Source: Myxococcales bacterium
GTDB lineage: Bacteria; Myxococcota_A; Polyangia; Polyangiales; Polyangiaceae
DNA: 64,000 bases
NCBI GenBank assembly: GCA_016706225.1
Contig: JADJKB010000025.1
Span: 434,001 to 498,000, forward strand
Direction of reading: 5' to 3'
Shown here: piece by piece, positions 20,258 through 28,777 of the stretch
Layout of the letters: every line of letters begins with the position of its first letter
Numbering within the stretch: position 1 is the first letter of the stretch
The notes under the pieces: generated by a model
Database searches by the model: none
What the model saw: the letters and a program-made list of their open reading frames with translations, nothing else
Told to the model about the DNA's origin: nothing
Program-made: the position numbers and the translations under genes

Positions 20258-21886
20258 ATGGCACGCCCCGTCGGCATCGCGGCTCAGCGGCTCTTGACCC
20301 TTGGTCTCGTCATCGCGGCGGGGGCGTTGCTCCTACCAGCAGGCTGCGGACGCAGTCCGCTCGAGCTGGAGGAACCGCTGCCCCAAGCCGACGGCGCCGC
20401 AGGCACCGGCGGAGGCGGATTTGGCGGAGGCGGAGTGGGCGGAGGTGGATTTGGCGGGGGCGGATTGGGTGGGGCTGGCGGCGCCGGTGGGGCAGGGGGC
20501 TTCGGTGCCGGCGGCAGCGGTGGTGTTGGGGGCGACGGCGGCTTCGGCGGTGGCTTCGGCGGGGCTGGCGGCACGAGTGGCTTTGGTGGTTTTGGCGGCA
20601 GTCCGGGCTGCGGCCCATGTGATGGATGCTGTGACGCGGCGGGCGTGTGTCGCAAGGGCGACGAGACCAACGCCTGCGGCAAGACCGGCGTCGCGTGTTT
20701 CGACTGCGGCTCCGTTGGCTTCGGTTGTGTCGGGGGTAGCTGCGAGGGGCCGCCGCCCCCGTGTGGACCCGCGAACTGTGGAGGGTGTTGTGACGCGAAG
20801 GGCGTTTGTCGGAATGGCGGCGAGTCGGACGCCTGCGGGGTGAGCGGCGGCAAATGCGACGACTGTCTGACCCAAGGGCAGGGCTGCGTTGGAGGAGCGT
20901 GCCAGGGGGCGCCGCCGACCTGCGGCCCCGGGACCTGCGGGGGCTGCTGCGACACCGCGGGCAAGTGTGTCGCCGGCACGAACAATCTGAGCTGCGGTGC
21001 TGGCGGCAAAGCGTGCGAAGCCTGCGTCTCACCGAAGAAGTGCGGTGTCCCCGGCAACTACTGTGCATACCTGCCGAGCTGCGGCGCGCTGACCTGCCCG
21101 TTCGGTTGCTGCGACTCCAAAGGTCAGTGCCAAGTCGGGAACTCGGACACCGAGTGCGGTGTGAATGGGACCGCGTGCGGCGATTGCACCAAGAGTGGGC
21201 TGTCCTGCGCTCCGCAAGGTTACTGCTACAAAGGACCGCACTGTGGGCCGGACAACTGTGCCGGTTGCTGCGACGCGACCGGCCAGTGTCGTCCTGGCTC
21301 CAACAACGCCTTCTGCGGGCAGTTCGGCGGCCTGTGTGACAATTGCAGCGCCAAGGGCAAGAGCTGCGCCGGGCAAGTCTGCAGCTCCGGCGGCAACTGC
21401 CCTGCGGGGTACGCCGGCTGCGCGCCCAACACGGTCACGTCGCCGCCTGCGTCCTTCAAGGCGTGCAGTGGCGCTCAGCTCAGCACGATCACCGCCGCCT
21501 GCAAGGGTGAGGGCGGACAGCAATCCTGCCAGGACACCTTCAGCAAGCTGCTGAGCAGCGACCCCGGTTGTTACGACTGCTTGATCCAGTTCGCGACCGA
21601 GAATGCGTACGCGCGTTGCCTGGCACCGTTCCTGAATCCCAGCTGCAACGAGTCACTCACCTGTGCGCTCGCTTGTTCCAACACGTCGTGTGGCTCGTGT
21701 CCTGCGAACAAAGAAGAGGCGTGTCGCGACGGTTTGTTTGCTCAGAACGGCGTGTGCCGTCCTTACATCTACGGGTACTACTGCGCGCAGGCTGCGCTGT
21801 CCGGCCCGGCTCCCTTCTGCGAGTACAAGGGAGATTTCGGCCAGTGGCTCGGCCAGGTCGGCGGCTACTACTGCGGCGGAGGCTGA
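20258..21886 (+). CDS. Cys-rich repeat lipoprotein with Gly-rich linker
   Basis: This 542-residue surface lipoprotein has a signal peptide ending in a lipobox (LLLPAGC), then a Gly-rich spacer of about 85 residues. About five repeats of roughly 45-50 residues follow, each containing CxxCCD..G.C........CG..G..C..C (around CDGCCDAAG, CGGCCDAKG, CGGCCDTAG, CPFGCCDSKG and CAGCCDATG). The C-terminal 140 residues form a separate Cys-rich domain. The even Cys content suggests disulfide-linked modules exposed outside the cell. Similar proteins are common in myxobacteria, but no function is known to me. It is followed within 5 nt by the SDR-like gene, so they share a transcript. Confidence 0.75.
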   Translation: MARPVGIAAQRLLTLGLVIAAGALLLPAGCGRSPLELEEPLPQADGAAGTGGGGFGGGGVGGGGFGGGGLGGAGGAGGAGGFGAGGSGGVGGDGGFGGGFGGAGGTSGFGGFGGSPGCGPCDGCCDAAGVCRKGDETNACGKTGVACFDCGSVGFGCVGGSCEGPPPPCGPANCGGCCDAKGVCRNGGESDACGVSGGKCDDCLTQGQGCVGGACQGAPPTCGPGTCGGCCDTAGKCVAGTNNLSCGAGGKACEACVSPKKCGVPGNYCAYLPSCGALTCPFGCCDSKGQCQVGNSDTECGVNGTACGDCTKSGLSCAPQGYCYKGPHCGPDNCAGCCDATGQCRPGSNNAFCGQFGGLCDNCSAKGKSCAGQVCSSGGNCPAGYAGCAPNTVTSPPASFKACSGAQLSTITAACKGEGGQQSCQDTFSKLLSSDPGCYDCLIQFATENAYARCLAPFLNPSCNESLTCALACSNTSCGSCPANKEEACRDGLFAQNGVCRPYIYGYYCAQAALSGPAPFCEYKGDFGQWLGQVGGYYCGGG

Positions 21887-21890
21887 GGGT

Positions 21891-23018
21891 TTGGCCAAGC
21901 GCGGCTACGACGACGTGACCCTGGTCACCGGATTCCCCAACTTTCGCGCGCGGAAGATGGTCGAGTACCTGCTCGTGGTCGAACCGCGCTCGCTGTTCTA
22001 CCTGATCGTCCGCGACAAGTTCGCCAAGGACGCGGCGAAAATCATCGCCGCTTTGCCGAAGGCACATCGCGAGCGTGTGGTGATCATCGAGGGGGACGCC
22101 GCCGCCATGGATCTCGGGCTGAGCGGCGCGGAGTATCGCACGCTTGGGGCCGAGATCGACCGCGTGCACCACCTGGCGCAAATCACCTATCCGGGTGTGC
22201 CGCGCGACACCACCGAGCAGACGAACATCGGGGCGATCCGCGAGGTCGTCGAGCTCGGGCGCTGCTGTACCAACGTGAGATCCATCGTGGTCCACTCGAG
22301 CGCGCTGGTGAGCGGCAACCGCGAAGGGCTGGTGCTGGAAGACGAGCTCAACCGTGGGCAGACCTTTCGCAGCCACGTCGAAGAGAGCTTGGCGCGCGCC
22401 GAACGCCTGGCCAGAAAAGCGTCACCGCTTCCGATCGTCGTGCTGCGGCCGACGTTGATCGTCGGAGACTCGGCGACCGGTGAGATCGAGCGCTTCGACG
22501 GCCCCTATCTGCTCATCCTGGTGATCGTCACTTCACCGCAGGACTTCCCGGTGCCGTTGCCGACGCGGGGTGATGCCCTGCTGCACCTGGTGCCCATCGA
22601 CTACGTGGTGCGCGCGGCCCACCACATTGGGCGCCAGCCAGGCGCCGTCGGGCGAACCTTTCACCTGGCCGACCCTCGACCGCTGACGGTCCGCAGGGTC
22701 TTCGAGCTGGTGGCACAGAGTGGCGGCAAACGCCTCCCCGGCGGCTTCATTCCGACGCAGCTGACCAAGGCGCTGCTCTCCGCGCCGGGCCTCGGTCTAT
22801 TCGCGAAGAGCCCGCGAGCATTCGTCGACACCCTGGCCACGCCGGTGCGTTACGACACTCGCAACACCGACGAGATCCTCGCGCCAACGCCGATTCGCTG
22901 CCCGCCGTTCGAGAGCTACGTCGACGCCCTGGTGTCGTACGTGCGAAAGCGCGTCCAAGAGCGGCGCATCCAGAGCGAAACGGAGCGAATCGGTGAGATC
23001 GAAGACGCCCTCTTCTGA
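21891..23018 (+). CDS. SDR-like protein (thioester-reductase-type) lacking the catalytic Tyr/Lys
   Basis: This 375-residue protein follows the fold order of extended SDR/fatty-acyl reductase-like enzymes: beta1-loop (VTLVTGFPNFRAR), an HHLAQITYPG segment, VHSSALVSGNREG and a downstream LRPTLIVGDS. Two features are abnormal. The dinucleotide loop lacks the usual later glycines, and the YxxxK site aligns with V163 and L167 in SHVEESLARAER. It may therefore bind a nucleotide or lipid without reducing anything. The start is TTG at 21891, set by GGAGG eight bases upstream. The frame extends farther upstream, but that would overlap the lipoprotein gene almost entirely. The 3' end overlaps the SGNH gene by 26 nt. 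Confidence 0.7.
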   Translation: MAKRGYDDVTLVTGFPNFRARKMVEYLLVVEPRSLFYLIVRDKFAKDAAKIIAALPKAHRERVVIIEGDAAAMDLGLSGAEYRTLGAEIDRVHHLAQITYPGVPRDTTEQTNIGAIREVVELGRCCTNVRSIVVHSSALVSGNREGLVLEDELNRGQTFRSHVEESLARAERLARKASPLPIVVLRPTLIVGDSATGEIERFDGPYLLILVIVTSPQDFPVPLPTRGDALLHLVPIDYVVRAAHHIGRQPGAVGRTFHLADPRPLTVRRVFELVAQSGGKRLPGGFIPTQLTKALLSAPGLGLFAKSPRAFVDTLATPVRYDTRNTDEILAPTPIRCPPFESYVDALVSYVRKRVQERRIQSETERIGEIEDALF

Positions 23019-24342
23019 TCGCTCCGACCTCTTGTCGCTGGCGCTGGCGAGCGTTGCGGCGTTGATCGCGGTGACGTGCGCTGCGGGCACGGCGTCCTTT
23101 CCCGGTGCGGCGCCGCCGGCCGACGCGCGCCCGGGCGTAGCCGCGGTGCCCAGCGCCCCGAGCACGTCGAGCGCCGCCCCGAGCGCCGCCGCAAACGGCG
23201 CGCCGCCGCCCACGCCCGCCGACGCAGGGTCGCCCCGCGCCGCGGGCCTGTCACTGCCGCACTTCGCCGCTGAGATCGCGGAGCTCGAGCGGCATGAACG
23301 GAAATCACCCGTGCGATTGGTGTGGCTCGGCGACTCCCACACCGCGGCGGACTTCTACACCCACGCGGTGCGCCGGCCGCTACAAGCCCAGTTCGGCAAC
23401 GGGGGGCCGGGCTTCGTGCAGCTCGGCGTCGAGCCGTATCGACACGCACTGCTCAAGGTCGCGCGTCAGGGGCAGTGGCGGCGCGAGCCAGCGTCACCCG
23501 CCGGCAGCATGAAACAACTCGACGGTGTGTTCGGGCTCGGCGGTCAGCGCGCCGTGCCGACGAGCCTGGACGCCAAGGTCAGCGTCGAAGGACTGAAGGG
23601 CTCATCGGCGGGGAAGACGCGCTTCACGCTCATGTATCGCGCAGAGCCCGGTGACCGGCTGCGGGTGTCTTTCCGGGGCGGCACGACGAGTGAGCGCGCA
23701 GATGCAAAGGCTGGCAGAGCGGTGGGGCAGCTGCGTCACCTCGAGCTCGTCGCCGACGCGGGAGCGACGCTCGATGTGGGGGTCGAGGCCGGTGCGCCCC
23801 AGCTCTTTGGTGTGCTGGTCGAGAGTGTCGCGCCCGGGATCGTGCTCGACACTCTCGGCATCAACGGCGCCCGAGTGGCGACACCGCTCGCGTGGAACGA
23901 AGCGGAGTGGCGTCAGGCGCTGGCCGAGCGCGCGCCGGCGCTGGTGGTGATCGTCTACGGCACCAACGAAGCGGCCTCGACCTTGCCGAGCGCGCGCTAC
24001 GAAAAGCACCTGAACGACCTGGTGGGCCGCGTGCGCGCGGCTGCACCGAACGCTGACTGTCTGATCGTCGGCCCGCCGGACATGGCAACCCTCGCTGGCG
24101 GAAGCGCCCCGCGCGTGCTCGAGTTCGACAGCACTGCGAAGGGCGCAGCGGTAAAGCTCGGATGCGGATTCTTCAGCGCGTTCGACGCCATGGGCGGGGA
24201 GGGGAGTTTTGCGCGCTGGGCGAAGGAGAAACCGCCGCTGGCTGCCCCCGATCGCATCCACCTGGCGCCGGGTGGCTACGAAAAGCTGGGCCAGGCCCTG
24301 TACGCGGCGTTGCTCGGGGCGCTGCCCCCGCGTCCCGAGTGA
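22993..24342 (+). CDS. SGNH/GDSL-family hydrolase, secreted
   Basis: This 449-residue protein has an N-terminal hydrophobic segment (signal peptide or anchor, about 10-35), then an Ala/Pro-rich linker and an SGNH domain. Block I is WLGDSH with the nucleophilic Ser, block III is VYGTNEA, and block V is DRIHL with the catalytic Asp and His. A beta-rich insert occupies about 165-300. Such proteins de-acetylate or acetylate surface polysaccharides. The start is GTG at 22993, overlapping the SDR-like gene by 26 nt, which implies coupling. It converges on a second SGNH gene with a similar layout. Confidence 0.8.
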   Translation: MRSKTPSSDRSDLLSLALASVAALIAVTCAAGTASFPGAAPPADARPGVAAVPSAPSTSSAAPSAAANGAPPPTPADAGSPRAAGLSLPHFAAEIAELERHERKSPVRLVWLGDSHTAADFYTHAVRRPLQAQFGNGGPGFVQLGVEPYRHALLKVARQGQWRREPASPAGSMKQLDGVFGLGGQRAVPTSLDAKVSVEGLKGSSAGKTRFTLMYRAEPGDRLRVSFRGGTTSERADAKAGRAVGQLRHLELVADAGATLDVGVEAGAPQLFGVLVESVAPGIVLDTLGINGARVATPLAWNEAEWRQALAERAPALVVIVYGTNEAASTLPSARYEKHLNDLVGRVRAAAPNADCLIVGPPDMATLAGGSAPRVLEFDSTAKGAAVKLGCGFFSAFDAMGGEGSFARWAKEKPPLAAPDRIHLAPGGYEKLGQALYAALLGALPPRPE

Positions 24343-24364
24343 GGTGCGTGCGGCGGTGTTGCGC

Positions 24365-25864
24365 TCAAGGCGGCGCAGCCTTGTTGTGGTCGTCGTAGCC
24401 GGCCATGAGCGCCCGGAAGATCCAGTTGCCCAGCACCTCCGAGCCGACGCCGGTTGGGTGGGTCAGATCGGCCTGGCCCAAGCCGCGCCCGACCCAAGCG
24501 GCCATGCTGCCAGGGCCCCCCATCGCTTTGTAGATGTCGAAGAACGCACACCCGGCGGCAGCCGAGGCCTTGCGCTGCTCGGCGACGATCGCCGGGATCA
24601 CCGCCATCGACGCCAGCGTCGTGCCCTTCTTCTCGGCGCGGTCCATCGCGCCGACGACCAGGCAGCCGGCATCGGGAACCGCACGCTTCCCCTGCTCGAG
24701 CACGTCCTTCATCGTGCGGAAGTACTCGTCCATCGGGTAGGCGAATCCGTCGCCGCTCTCGTTGGCACCGAACTCGTAGATCAGGAGGTTCGGGCGCCGC
24801 CAGCGCAGGGTCTCCGCCCAGTGTTGATCGTCCTGTTTGTCGAGGAACCGCACGCGCGCGCCCTGGATCCCGATGGCGTCGAGCACGATGCCGGGCGCAT
24901 CCCGCTCCATGACGACGCCGAACGCCCGCGTCGTCCCGGCGGTGGTCACGACCTCGAGCTCGTGTTCGCCGTCCTCGACTTGGACCTCCTCGTACGCCAC
25001 CACGGTGCTTGGCGCCGCGGTATCCAGCTCCACGCGGTCCGCCCCGTCGATGCGCAGCTTCACCTTCCCGCCGCCGGGCTCTTTGACGTAGGCCACGACG
25101 AAGCGTGAGACGTTGCGCCCGAAACTGCCGCGCTTGGCCGTCCCGAAGCGCGCGCGTGAGCCGGGGGGTGCGCGGAACGAGACGCCACCCAGGCCATACA
25201 GGCCGTCCGGCGCGAGCGGTCCGACGATGCGACTCACCAGCCAGCCGCTCGATGCAAAGCGGCTCACGTCGTTGTGGAAATAGGCGGGCCAGGCGTTGGC
25301 CATCAGCAAGAAGCCGTGCCCCGAGTCGCCAAACTGGCGCTGAAGTTTGCGTCGCAGCGTGCCGGAGACGTAGTCGCTGGTCACGATCGAGTCACCGAAG
25401 TGCACGACGCGGGTGACGGCGCCGGGTTCTTTCTTGATCGTGTGCTCGAGCGCGCGATAAAAACCCGCCAGTCCGGTCTCGCCGCCTTCGAGCGGGATGG
25501 GCGGTTTCTCCGCATCGATGGCGGGCAGGGGCGTACCCCCTGCGGTCTTCTGGGCGATCGGCCCGCGAGCTTCGGCCGGCATCTCGACGTGCTCGGGTTG
25601 TGCGAGCTCTGGGCGCGAGCGTGTCTCGGTCTCGAGCTCCGCTTGGCCAACCTCGAGAACCGGCGGGGCAACTCCCGTTGGCGTTGCCTCCGACTCGATT
25701 GGGGCGACCAGCAATCGGAGTTTGCGAAAGGCCGGCGTGACCTCGGCCAACCCGCCGAGCACGAGCAGAGTGAGCACGGCGAGCACCGGGCGTGAGGTGA
25801 GCGCGCCCCGCGGGCTCTCGGTCATCGCCCCGCGCACACGAACTCGGAGCTCTCTTTCAGTCAT
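24365..25864 (-). CDS. SGNH/GDSL-family hydrolase, membrane-anchored
   Basis: This 499-residue protein has an N-terminal membrane helix (about 25-42), a Glu/Pro-rich spacer, then an SGNH domain with VVHFGDSI (nucleophile), YEFGANESGD and a terminal DLTHPTG (Asp-His). It shares the domain plan of the convergent gene at 22993, including the inserted beta domain with a conserved APGIVLDAIGIQGARV-type segment, so the two are probably paralogues. It is likely active in the periplasm on acylated glycans. The gap between the two stop codons is only 22 nt with no clear terminator. Confidence 0.8.
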   Translation of the reverse strand: MTERELRVRVRGAMTESPRGALTSRPVLAVLTLLVLGGLAEVTPAFRKLRLLVAPIESEATPTGVAPPVLEVGQAELETETRSRPELAQPEHVEMPAEARGPIAQKTAGGTPLPAIDAEKPPIPLEGGETGLAGFYRALEHTIKKEPGAVTRVVHFGDSIVTSDYVSGTLRRKLQRQFGDSGHGFLLMANAWPAYFHNDVSRFASSGWLVSRIVGPLAPDGLYGLGGVSFRAPPGSRARFGTAKRGSFGRNVSRFVVAYVKEPGGGKVKLRIDGADRVELDTAAPSTVVAYEEVQVEDGEHELEVVTTAGTTRAFGVVMERDAPGIVLDAIGIQGARVRFLDKQDDQHWAETLRWRRPNLLIYEFGANESGDGFAYPMDEYFRTMKDVLEQGKRAVPDAGCLVVGAMDRAEKKGTTLASMAVIPAIVAEQRKASAAAGCAFFDIYKAMGGPGSMAAWVGRGLGQADLTHPTGVGSEVLGNWIFRALMAGYDDHNKAAPP

Positions 25865-25923
25865 CGCTCGCTGCTCGGAGGATCCGGAAGGGCGTGCGCA
25901 CCTCGTGTCGAGATACGCGCGGC

Positions 25924-27456
25924 TCAGTTCACGCAGCTCATGTCACCGAGCTGCCGGCACAACGCCCTGAGCATGCGCAGCTCGCTATCGGAGGCCTTGC
26001 GGCTCGCCGCTTTGCCCTTTAGCGCATTCTTGGCGCTGGTGAGCTTGGCGCGATCACCACTCTGGGCGAGATCTTTGACGTCCGGGCCACCGGTCTCCGG
26101 CGCGCTCGGCTTCGGTTTGGCAGCGTACGGTTCCGGCTTTCTCGGCTTCGAGCCCGGTGTCGCGAAAGGATCGCTGCGCACGATGCCCCCGGAGAGCGCT
26201 GGCGCAACCGCCGCCGCGTCTGCGGGTGTGCCCTCCGGTTTGGGCGCGCTGGGCAGCTCCGAGGGATCGACTCCCTGATCGAGCACGGCGATCTCGTTGG
26301 AGGCGCGCTTGCGACGGACCGAGTCCACGCTGGTCGCCTGCGCCACGCGCTCGAGCAGTGCGCGCTTCTTCTGCGGATCGGGTTCGCGGCCCGCGAGGTC
26401 GAGCAACATGTCCGCCCAGCGTGCCTCGATGTCCTTGAACTCGTTGGACTGGCGGGCGTTGCTGTTCTCGGGGATTTCGCCGGTGACCTTGTTGTGTGCG
26501 GCCTCGACGTCGCCGTTCTGAACGAGCGTCATCGCGTCGGCTAGCACCTGCAGCGTCGTGTCCCCTGGTTGAGCTGCCGGGTCGCCGGCGGTGGGTTGAC
26601 GGTTGCCGAGCGCCACCATGCCGACCATGACGAGGACACCCAGGAATGCCAGCCCCGCGACTCCCTTCAAGATCGGCGGGATCCCGACGTTGGCCGCGGT
26701 GCGCCGCTCCATGCCAACACCGGGTGCAGGAGTGTGGCGTTCGAGCATGCTGGCCCCGACGGCGCCGATCTGCGTCGTCGTATCGGCGCCGGGATGGTAA
26801 ATCTGGCCGGCCGGGATGAACTTGAAGACCACGTCGCCGAGCTCGATGGTGTCGCGCGCGTCGAGCAAGCTTCGTTTCAGGTCGACGCCGTTCACGCGCA
26901 GTCCGTTGGCGCTCTCGCGATCCACGATCTCGTAGCGCCCGTCGCCGAGCGCCTGAATTTCCGAATGAACCCGGCTCACCGACGCGTGGTTCACGGAGAT
27001 CTCGCACTCCTCTCCGCGACCGATCACGACACGAGCTCCTGCGAGCGCGAACTCGGCACCGGGTGTCGGGCCCGCCAACATGACCAGCCGGTCCGGCTGG
27101 CTCATCATCGACTGCCCCTTGGCCATCGCGGGCACGGTCGACTTGGCGAAGGCGGCCTGCGAAACTTGCTCGTCCGTGATCTCCAGGCGGTAGTCGCCGA
27201 CCTGCACCAGGTCGCCGTGCTCCAGGCCCTGCGGCTCACTCACCCGCACGCCGTTGACGAAACAACCGTTGTAGCTGGCGCCGTCTTCGAGCACCCAGCC
27301 CGTGCCGTTGCGCGCCAGCTTGGCGTGGAGCCGAGAGATGTTCCGCTCCGTCAGTCGGACGGTGTTCTCCTCGGCGCGCCCAATCGAATACTCGTCGCGG
27401 ACGAGATTGACGACCGTCTTATTGGCCTGGTCGTCTTCGATTGAGAGCTTCCACAT
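25924..27456 (-). CDS. Tandem-FHA membrane protein
   Basis: This 510-residue protein contains two forkhead-associated domains, which bind phosphothreonine peptides. The first (about 1-95) has the motif GRAEENTVRLTERNISRLHAK; the second (about 115-220) has GRGEECEISVNHASVSRVHSE. A single membrane helix follows (about 260-280: GVAGLAFLGVLVMVGMVAL) and then a helical, Pro/Lys-rich tail. It is a likely reader for the Hanks-type kinases of this organism. The ATG at 27456 begins exactly at the first FHA strand; upstream sequence in frame is not protein-like. Confidence 0.85.
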   Translation of the reverse strand: MWKLSIEDDQANKTVVNLVRDEYSIGRAEENTVRLTERNISRLHAKLARNGTGWVLEDGASYNGCFVNGVRVSEPQGLEHGDLVQVGDYRLEITDEQVSQAAFAKSTVPAMAKGQSMMSQPDRLVMLAGPTPGAEFALAGARVVIGRGEECEISVNHASVSRVHSEIQALGDGRYEIVDRESANGLRVNGVDLKRSLLDARDTIELGDVVFKFIPAGQIYHPGADTTTQIGAVGASMLERHTPAPGVGMERRTAANVGIPPILKGVAGLAFLGVLVMVGMVALGNRQPTAGDPAAQPGDTTLQVLADAMTLVQNGDVEAAHNKVTGEIPENSNARQSNEFKDIEARWADMLLDLAGREPDPQKKRALLERVAQATSVDSVRRKRASNEIAVLDQGVDPSELPSAPKPEGTPADAAAVAPALSGGIVRSDPFATPGSKPRKPEPYAAKPKPSAPETGGPDVKDLAQSGDRAKLTSAKNALKGKAASRKASDSELRMLRALCRQLGDMSCVN

Positions 27457-27592
27457 CGGCTGACTGCCTCGATCCTGCCGCGAAAGGGCGCCGTCGCCAA
27501 CGACGGCAGGAACAATTGGAAATTTTGCACGTCTTTCCGAATGTTTCCAGGAATTTGGCGGCAGGTGTCCGGCCGCGCGCATCGAGGCAGCG

Positions 27593-28708
27593 TCAGGGGC
27601 GGGGACAGAGCAGCGAAATCAATGCGTCTTGAACCCTGGGGCGTGCCTTGCGTATGGCCAGGTGATCGCGCGTCGGATGCACCCGATTGGTCAATATCAC
27701 CGCCACGACCCCGGCATCGGGATCGCACCAGAGGCTGGTGCCGGTGAACCCGAGGTGCCCGAAAGTCCGGCGACTCATCTGGGTGCCCGCGGCCGACCCT
27801 GGGCCCTCGACTCCGTCGAAGCCGGCGCGCAAGGTCGAACCGGGCCGGGGGCGAACGAGCCACTCGGCAGCTTCCGGGGGCAGTAGCTCCGGAGCGCGCC
27901 CGCTGAGGACATCGAGGACCGCGCAACCGAAACGGGCGACGGACTCGGCGGTGCCGAATAGGCCGGCATGCCCACACAGGCCGTGACCTCCGAGGGCCCA
28001 GGCGTTCTCGTCGTGCACGAGCCCGCGCACGACCCCACCGCGCCATGCAACGACCTCGGTGGCCGCGACCCGGGACGAGAAACCTTCGGCCCGCACGGCT
28101 TGGCGAGCGGAGACGAAAGCGAGCCCGAGCGGGCCCGTGACCTCGTCCCTGACGACCTCGTCGAGTGGTTGCCCGACCGCCCGCTCGACGGCAACGCCGG
28201 CGAGCAGGTACCCGAGGTCGCTGTAGACCGGCGCGAATCCATGCTCAGGGACCGGTCCTCGAGCGTCGGCTCGGCGCGCGTTGCACGCCGCCTGCAGGGC
28301 CACGGTGCGCCGAACGGGCTGACCGGCGACCAGCGGGGCGAACAGAGTGCGGTGAGCGGCGAGGCCCGCGCGATGGGCCAGGAAGAGCTCCAGGGGAAGT
28401 TCGGCCGAGGGGGTTCCCCGCGCCTCGGCCAGGTATCGAGCGAGAGGAGCACCAAGATCGATGGCGCCCCGATGGGCCAGGCGCGCCACCGTCAGCGCGA
28501 ACACCGACTTGGTCACCGAGGCCAGATCGAAGGGTGTTTCCGCTGAGACCGGCCGGCGCCGGGCCCGGTCGAGGTGGCCGGCCCCCCCGACACGAACCTC
28601 CCAGGCCCCCGCTCGGCGATGGGCGAGCGCGAGGCTGGCTCCTGGGCTGACGCCGAGCCGCACCAGGGAGTTTTCGGCGATTTCGCGGAGCGACGGGTCA
28701 TCAATCAT
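27593..28708 (-). CDS. Serine hydrolase, class C beta-lactamase/penicillin-binding fold
   Basis: This 371-residue protein of the beta-lactamase/transpeptidase-like superfamily has SxxK as SVTK (about 66-69), Tyr-x-Asp/Asn as YSDLGY and a third motif HLGFTG in place of KTG, typical of esterase EstB/AmpC-related proteins. No signal peptide is evident, so it may be a cytoplasmic esterase. The ATG at 28708 is close to a divergent pilC promoter region. True beta-lactamase activity is not implied. Confidence 0.82.
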   Translation of the reverse strand: MIDDPSLREIAENSLVRLGVSPGASLALAHRRAGAWEVRVGGAGHLDRARRRPVSAETPFDLASVTKSVFALTVARLAHRGAIDLGAPLARYLAEARGTPSAELPLELFLAHRAGLAAHRTLFAPLVAGQPVRRTVALQAACNARRADARGPVPEHGFAPVYSDLGYLLAGVAVERAVGQPLDEVVRDEVTGPLGLAFVSARQAVRAEGFSSRVAATEVVAWRGGVVRGLVHDENAWALGGHGLCGHAGLFGTAESVARFGCAVLDVLSGRAPELLPPEAAEWLVRPRPGSTLRAGFDGVEGPGSAAGTQMSRRTFGHLGFTGTSLWCDPDAGVVAVILTNRVHPTRDHLAIRKARPRVQDALISLLCPRP

Positions 28709-28718
28709 GGCCGACCTT

Positions 28719-28748
28719 TTGACGCTCTCGGGTCGACGCCGCTATGCT
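28719..28748 (+). promoter_or_regulatory. Candidate sigma-70-type promoter for pilC
   Basis: TTGACG (28719-28724) and TATGCT (28743-28748) are separated by 18 bp, 30 bp before the pilC ATG. The site lies in the 69-bp gap between divergent genes. Each box matches the consensus at four or five of six positions; no further support is available. Confidence 0.35.
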
Positions 28749-28777
28749 TCGGTCCTGTCCGTCCGATAAGAGTGAGC

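Noticed and set aside
27593..28708. Calling the serine hydrolase a beta-lactamase resistance gene
   Set aside because: It has SxxK but HLGFTG instead of KTG and no signal peptide; an esterase-like role is at least as likely.
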